From Amaurobius ferox (taxonomy: Eukaryota > Arthropoda > Arachnida > Araneae > Amaurobiidae), in the NCBI GenBank assembly GCA_951213105.1, contig OX578137.1:81861410-81925409 (forward strand): DNA of 64,000 bases. Direction: 5' to 3'. The stretch's first letter is position 1. Each line of letters begins with the position of its first letter. A program made the position numbers and the translations under genes. Below are positions 58,701 to 64,000 of this stretch, one piece after another. The notes beneath the pieces were generated by a model that made no database searches, was not told where the DNA came from, and worked only from the letters and a program-made list of their open reading frames with translations.

Positions 58701-61700
58701 TTTCAAATTAGCTGACGAGATTTCATGAAGCAAATTAGAAACTGGCAAGTGTTCATATGATTTTTATCTTCCAAAAATTCTCTCAGATATTGTGAGTTGT
58801 AACGTGGGTCGATCGCTGAACACAGGCAGTTTTTGATATCATGACCAATAGATCAACCCAATATATACGAAGACACACCCACTTTATGAATACTGGCTGT
58901 GATACAGAGCATTAAGTCAAATACTTATTTATTGGCAAACCAGGAATGTATCACAATTATGTTTCCAAAATGCAACCGGAGTTTTATGCGTCTGGTATGC
59001 ACCCGAACAATGCACATGACCAAAGACGAATTGGTTGGCTATTGGCTTCAATATATAAAAATTGTCTACAGCATTTGTGTATTGCCAGATTCCCCTCCCC
59101 CCCAGAACCTTTCTTCCTCCAGTGACCTTGAAGTCTTAATATGTCCTGCATCATGCGTATAGTATAGCTACAGGACTGAACCTGATTGAGCTGGAATTTT
59201 GATTCCATCTCCTCGGTGTTGGAGGAAACAAGGATTAAAAATGATTTCCAGAACATCTAGGAGCATGCAGATGATTAGGAAGCTGAATTTTGCACATTTA
59301 TAGAATCATCCTTCAGAGATCCTAACGGAGATGAATTCTCTATTCCTTCTCTGATTATGAAACACGTTTAGATTTGGTTCAGAAAGTATCTCAACACTTT
59401 CCAAAAGCTCCTGATGACATCGAACTCTGAATTTTTTCACGCTTGTGTTTTCTACAGGACATAGCCTAACAAATCTGGATTTTGGATTTTTTGTCTGGCA
59501 AAAAAGTCGGAGAGATTAGACTTATCAGTTCCTCCAGAAGTTCCCTGATAATCTTTGGGAACTTAATGTATCTTTGGGAACATACTGCATTGTAAAAGCG
59601 GAACGGTACCACTTGTAAAAGTTGTAAAATTTATCTCATTTGCAATAAACACCAAATTCTAACATTCCGAACACCCGTTTGACTCGTGATCTAGTGGGAA
59701 TAATTTCAAATTCATAAATCACCAAATATAGAGTAAAACACTTTTTACTAACCCAGTGGCTCTTCTTCCCTGGTGATGGGTGCAAGGACCCATCAGCGGC
59801 TTGAATATTAAAACATGACAAAAGAGAAAACATGTACACTAAAAGATTTCCAAATTTTGGAATTAAATTATTTTAATTTAAGATATTAAATTATATATAA
59901 AATCAAGTATGTCATAACAAAAGGGCATTATATTATATTATATTCTATCAAACAATTTCATAACAAAACACTTTCTTGATTCGCATTTAAATATCAATTA
60001 TACTTCACCACTGAAACGTAATTTTCAAAAGTTGGAGGTATTTCATATTGGAATTTTAAACTCATATTATTTATACTTGGCTTGGAACTGACTAGTTTCA
60101 GTTCTCCATCAAGAAAATACCTTAAGGAGTTTCTTGAGCAAGTTCGGGTAATTAACATAATCCTGTTTGGCTCTTTTGGCTTAAATGCCGAAATTCCATT
60201 AGTTCTCAAAATTACTATACATTCCTAGCTTTAATCACGTAGAATCAAATAAAAAAGGTGTTTATATAACTTATGGATATAAATCGTTCTAATTCAGGAA
60301 GGTTGGGCTTAGTGTTAAAGAGCCAATTTTCTTTATCAATCCTTTATTAGAAACATATAAACTTTACTTACAATATATTATCATCTACTCTAGATGAGTA
60401 TCTGGTCCTCATGATGATATTGGCAGTGGCCTTTATTTAGACCACAAAAGTACTTTCATTTTTAAAATTTTTACATTTCATTTAATTTTGCTCGGACATC
60501 CCGTTTGTCCAGTTCCATAAAAAGCTTTGTTCCATCTCCTACCAAACTAGCTTTCCCATGCTAAAACCTCTACCTCCGTGACGTCAGTCAAAAATCATGC
60601 CTTTTTAAAATTACCACTAGGAAAGGCAACAACACCTACCACTTTTCCAACTGCCAGTGGGACGACTCACATCAAGAGCCCCAAAACTTCCGAAAACTTC
60701 ACTTCCCACTGCGGCAAATAAACCAAACAAAAGCTGATACTTCTACATCAATTAACGGTCTCTCTCAAAAGCGGAAGTAAAGCCAAGAAACGAATGTTCA
60801 GGCATCGTGTGGTTTCTCTCTTTCACAGAAAAACACTTAAATCAGAATATATTATATATAATTACATCTAATAGAAAAATGCATTTAGATTTAGTAAAAT
60901 TGAGAATCAATAAAATTTCGACACGACAGTATTGACCGCGAGACATAAACGTATTGAGCTAATTTTTGATTGAGATGAGTATTTTTAACGCTAAGTGCCA
61001 TATATTTTTTATCAAAAATGCATATTAAAAATTGCAGCTTGATCTTTAGGAGTGTTAGTTTTTGTTATTTACAGGATTTATTAAAAATTACACTACAAAA
61101 TAAAAAGTGGATGCTTATTTACTAATCGGTAACGAAACAAAAGGCAAAAAGTACATCACTTGCAGCGAGATTAAGTTTTGAAAATTTTGAAAAAGTCCAC
61201 ACCAGTACACTATAATTTAAAAATTTGTTAATTTGCTGTGAATGTCATTTTTATCACATATCAGGTTCTTTTTCTTTCAAGTGGAAGCCAACGAGCATAA
61301 TAATGCGTTTTAAGAAATAAAAAACCATCCCTTACAAAAAAAAATTAGGTTTGTTCTTTATTTGCATCTCTAATAGCTATTGTCGTGAACATTTCCTTAT
61401 CCCTTAAAGTGCATCAATTGATTCTAACTTCGTTAAGTGGCAAATTTTCGTGATAAGGTGTTTTAACTTTCTAAATCCCGTCTGCTTTAGAATAAACGTG
61501 ACTTGTTTATCTGAGTGATTTCAATATTTACTGCAACTTTGAATATATTTTTCGAAAACACCGTTATTTATTAGTACATTTTTGCACGTTATTTATTTGT
61601 ACATTTATATATTTACTAACTGTATATCTATTCTATGTACGGAATATAAATTACAAAACTTAAAATTCACAATTATGGGCAAATTCCTGTAGTGTTAAAA

Positions 61701-62289
61701 ATAACATTGTTATTCAAACATTCTATTAAATATTTAAATTAACTCTTCTAAAACGAAACATAAGAATATGTTTTTTCTCGTTATATAAAATTATCTTTAT
61801 AGATAGATCTGAAGTATAAAACATACTGGTTCCGTGTATAGTCAGATTTTAAAAAGTGTGAAATTTTTTCACTATATGCCAAAATGAAAATGCTAAACTT
61901 TATTAGAAGATTATTTCCTTCATTTTTTTCAACATATGTCGCATACTATTTTTACTAACCCGTTTCATTACTACCAGCATTATTTTATTCTGTTTCAACA
62001 TTTGGTTAAATACAATATATGAATTTGAAAAATATTTGCCAAGTTAAAACGGATGATGTAAAAAACTGAAAATAACATGAATTTGCGCAAACTTTAAATC
62101 CGAAGGCCTTAATTGATATAACCCTGTCAAAAATTCATTAACGTCCAATCATAAAATGTATTTTTATATACATTTTTTTTACTCTTATATACAATATTTT
62201 TATCGAATCGATTTGTTTACATCTTCTGTTGTATAATTGCATTTGATTTAATTGCGTTGCTGAGTAGCATGAAAAAATTTTCATCAATT
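55721..62289. other. ~6.6 kb without recognisable features
   Basis: No gene, transposon or array identified on either strand. 58,250-59,850 is somewhat less AT-rich and holds ORFs at 58,899-59,162 (+) and 58,984-59,256 (-) that overlap each other and show no motif; host exons here cannot be excluded. Confidence 0.5.
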
Positions 62290-63855
62290 TGTTGTCATCA
62301 TTATTAAGTTATCATCCGTTTTGCAATTATAGTAATAATTTCGTCAATCTGGGGAGACATAATGTCAAGTTCGTGATATTTCGCTACAGGAGTCGCAAGT
62401 ACGCCAAAAGGATCGCGAAGAGTTATAGACAAACAGAGAGAAGATTATTTCTTATATAGAAATAACTATTGACGAATTTTTAAGGATCAAAATAGAAAAG
62501 GTCTTGCTCACAGTATCTTCTTTCGTGAATGGAATGCACTACATCCTCGAGAATTACAAAACAAATTACCTAAACAAATTTATCCCATAATTTTACATAT
62601 GATAAGTGAACGTATTTTACGATCGTTAATACTTTTTTTTATTTTATGTGATTTTTCTGATAATTTATGTGAAAAACGGCAAACGAAAAACAGAAAAATG
62701 ACTCGTTGTAGAGTTCCAAAAATTTTGACGATCATTACTTAATATAAAGTTACATAAGAATTACACATCTGATTATTTAGTAACATTATTGATAGTTTTA
62801 AATTCGTTATGATTTTTTCAAAATTTCATTCGGAAATTTGAGGGTCGTCCTGAAATTTGATTATGTTTAAAATCAAAAAACTTCCAGTATTCACGGATTG
62901 TAATTTTTGAACCAAATTTCATTCAAAACCCTCAATTGGTTCGTGAGATATCGTCTCCAAATTCTACACATATTTACTTATACACTATATGCATGTAAAT
63001 ATTTTTACTTATAGTGTTATTACACTGGGCAATTTTTATTGGCGAACTTCGGCAATTCCGCCCGCAATCATACTTTAGGCCCCGCCTCTTTAACAGACCC
63101 CTTCTCTCTAATGAAGCCATTTCATTTCAGAAAGCATTCTTTGGTGTGTTTTCCATATAAATTAAATCTTTTACATCCCAAAGATGTCTATAATTTGTTA
63201 AAAGTTTAATTATTATTTTTCCATATCCAGATTTTAACAATTCCTCCTGGCAATGATACTTTAGGCCCCGCCTTTCTACACGGCCCTCTTCTCTAATGCC
63301 GCCGAGTTCTTTCCAAGAACATTATTTAGTGGGGTGTTTTTCATATAATTTGTATCCTTTACATCCCACAGGCGTCTGTAATTTGATTAAAGTTCTATTA
63401 TTATTTTTACATCTCCGGACTCCAGCAAATCCGCCCAGCAATGATACTTTAAGCCCCTCCTTCCTAATAGGTCATTCCTGTCTAATGCCGCCGATTTCAG
63501 AAAGCATTCTTTAGTGTGTTTTTTCGTATAATTTGGATCTTTTATATCTCACAGGTGTCTTTTACTTGGTAGAAGTTCTATTATTTTTTCCATCTCCAGA
63601 TATAACGTAATTGAGCTGCTTCGATGTGTTTGCATTACAGTCGCCATTGCCATCTTGAATGCAAATGAAGAGAGGGAAGACGGAGGGGATTGATGTGCAA
63701 TTTTATTGTCTTCTGACTGGTTCGCCGCTCAGAAATTGAGCAATTTGTATTGTCAAGTGCGAACGAATTGCGGCAATTCGGCCGCAATATTTTTTCCCAT
63801 TGTTGCTGAAAAAATGCTGGAAGGAATTGATTCGTGTAATAACACCATTACACAC

Positions 63856-63892
<37 letters not shown>

Positions 63893-64000
63893 CATGACTT
63901 CAAAACATTTGATCCGAATTCAGGGATGCTTGAAAAACGCTCATCCCTCTAAAACTTCAATTCGAATTTCGACCCCATTATACCATATACTATGTGCATA
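62290..64000 (+). mobile_element. Repeat A, divergent copy, array inserted
   Basis: Diverged but in order: remnants of the TCGCCAA hairpin region (62,330-62,430), AGAGTTATAGACAAACAGAGAGAAG, FFREWNALHPRE-encoding block (~62,518-62,555), CAAAATTTCATTCGGAAATTTGAGG, CTTCCAGTATTCACGGATTG, CCAAATTTCATTCAAAACC, ATATCGTCTCC, then after ~900 bp the (CA)n tract (63,848-63,888), GACATGACTTCAAAACAT and GATGCTTGAAAAACGC, running off the window. The extra ~900 bp includes the tandem array at 63,020-63,605. Confidence 0.75.
63020..63605 (+). repeat. ~190-200-bp tandem repeat, three units
   Basis: Anchor CCCGC-ATCATACTTTAGGCC at ~63,060, 63,250 and 63,432 (about 190 and 182 bp apart). Each unit continues CTCTAATGCCGCC, AGAAAGCATTCTTTAGTGTG, ATATAATTTG-ATCTTTTA-ATC and CA-GTGTCTGTAATTTG. 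Sits between the CTCC and (CA)n blocks of Repeat A. Confidence 0.85.

Noticed and set aside
58899..59256. Possible host exon
   Set aside because: Opposite-strand ORFs overlap, no motif, no convincing splice pattern; kept only as unassigned.

Overview
The window is AT-rich animal DNA, most likely from an arthropod. It has no bacterial-type gene density, no operons and no recognisable host gene. It is dominated by transposable elements: a Ty3/Gypsy retrotransposon, a pogo/Tigger element, a mariner, a Tc1-like element and SINEs. A recurring 'ACCAAATTT..(CA)n..CAGACATCACT' module also looks like the microsatellite-bearing repeats common in arthropods. An arachnid is possible, but the sequence alone does not prove it.

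Layout. 1-15.2 kb: old dispersed repeats (Repeat A, B and C, defined below), several mini- and microsatellites, and a decayed pogo-like remnant with an amplified acidic-tail repeat (6.5-8.4 kb). 15,196-17,715: a full-length but broken pogo/Tigger transposon with matching terminal inverted repeats and a TA target duplication; its leader holds an array of NF-kappaB/Rel-like sites. 19.7-22.7 kb: three adjacent copies of Repeat A, the last two forming a roughly 1-kb-arm inverted repeat. 25,034-36,159: an 11.1-kb Ty3/Gypsy element with about 1.04-kb LTRs that differ by about 1%, a 4-bp target duplication (GTTT), a primer-binding site, gag, pol and integrase. It carries an unusual ~430-codon coiled-coil and Gln/Asn-rich insertion between RNase H and integrase, and a long untranslated 3' region holding SINE insertions. 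38.6-43.5 kb: a decayed LTR retroelement (Repeat C ends plus a broken gag), itself hit by a tRNA-headed SINE. 43.6-46.3 kb: more Repeat B and a degenerate tandem array. 51.5-52.6 kb: a 3'-truncated mariner. 53.3-53.5 kb: a 255-bp (TA)n tract. 54.4-55.7 kb: a Tc1-like relic with two catalytic aspartates lost. 55.7-62.3 kb: nothing recognisable. 62.3-64.0 kb: a divergent Repeat A copy swollen by a three-unit tandem repeat.

The most notable find is a SINE family present in two head configurations. The copy at 38,911-39,202 has an ordinary tRNA-derived head with A and B boxes. The copy at 33,314-33,701 shares the body but has an almost complete 5S rRNA sequence placed in front of a tRNA remnant that has lost its B box, which looks like a promoter swap. 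A 58-bp truncated sister copy sits beside it at the same 13-bp target site.

Repeat A: ~0.95-1.2 kb, starts TCTGATGTGGGC, contains a nested hairpin and a (CA)n tract, ends in a palindrome built on ACTTTCCTTATA. Repeat B: shorter and related in its 3' module, ends in a weaker palindrome around ACTTTCTC. Repeat C: LTR-like, starts TGTGAGACCAG, with a conserved 3' part around TTTACAGAACTC. All calls were made by eye from the sequence; no database comparison was possible.
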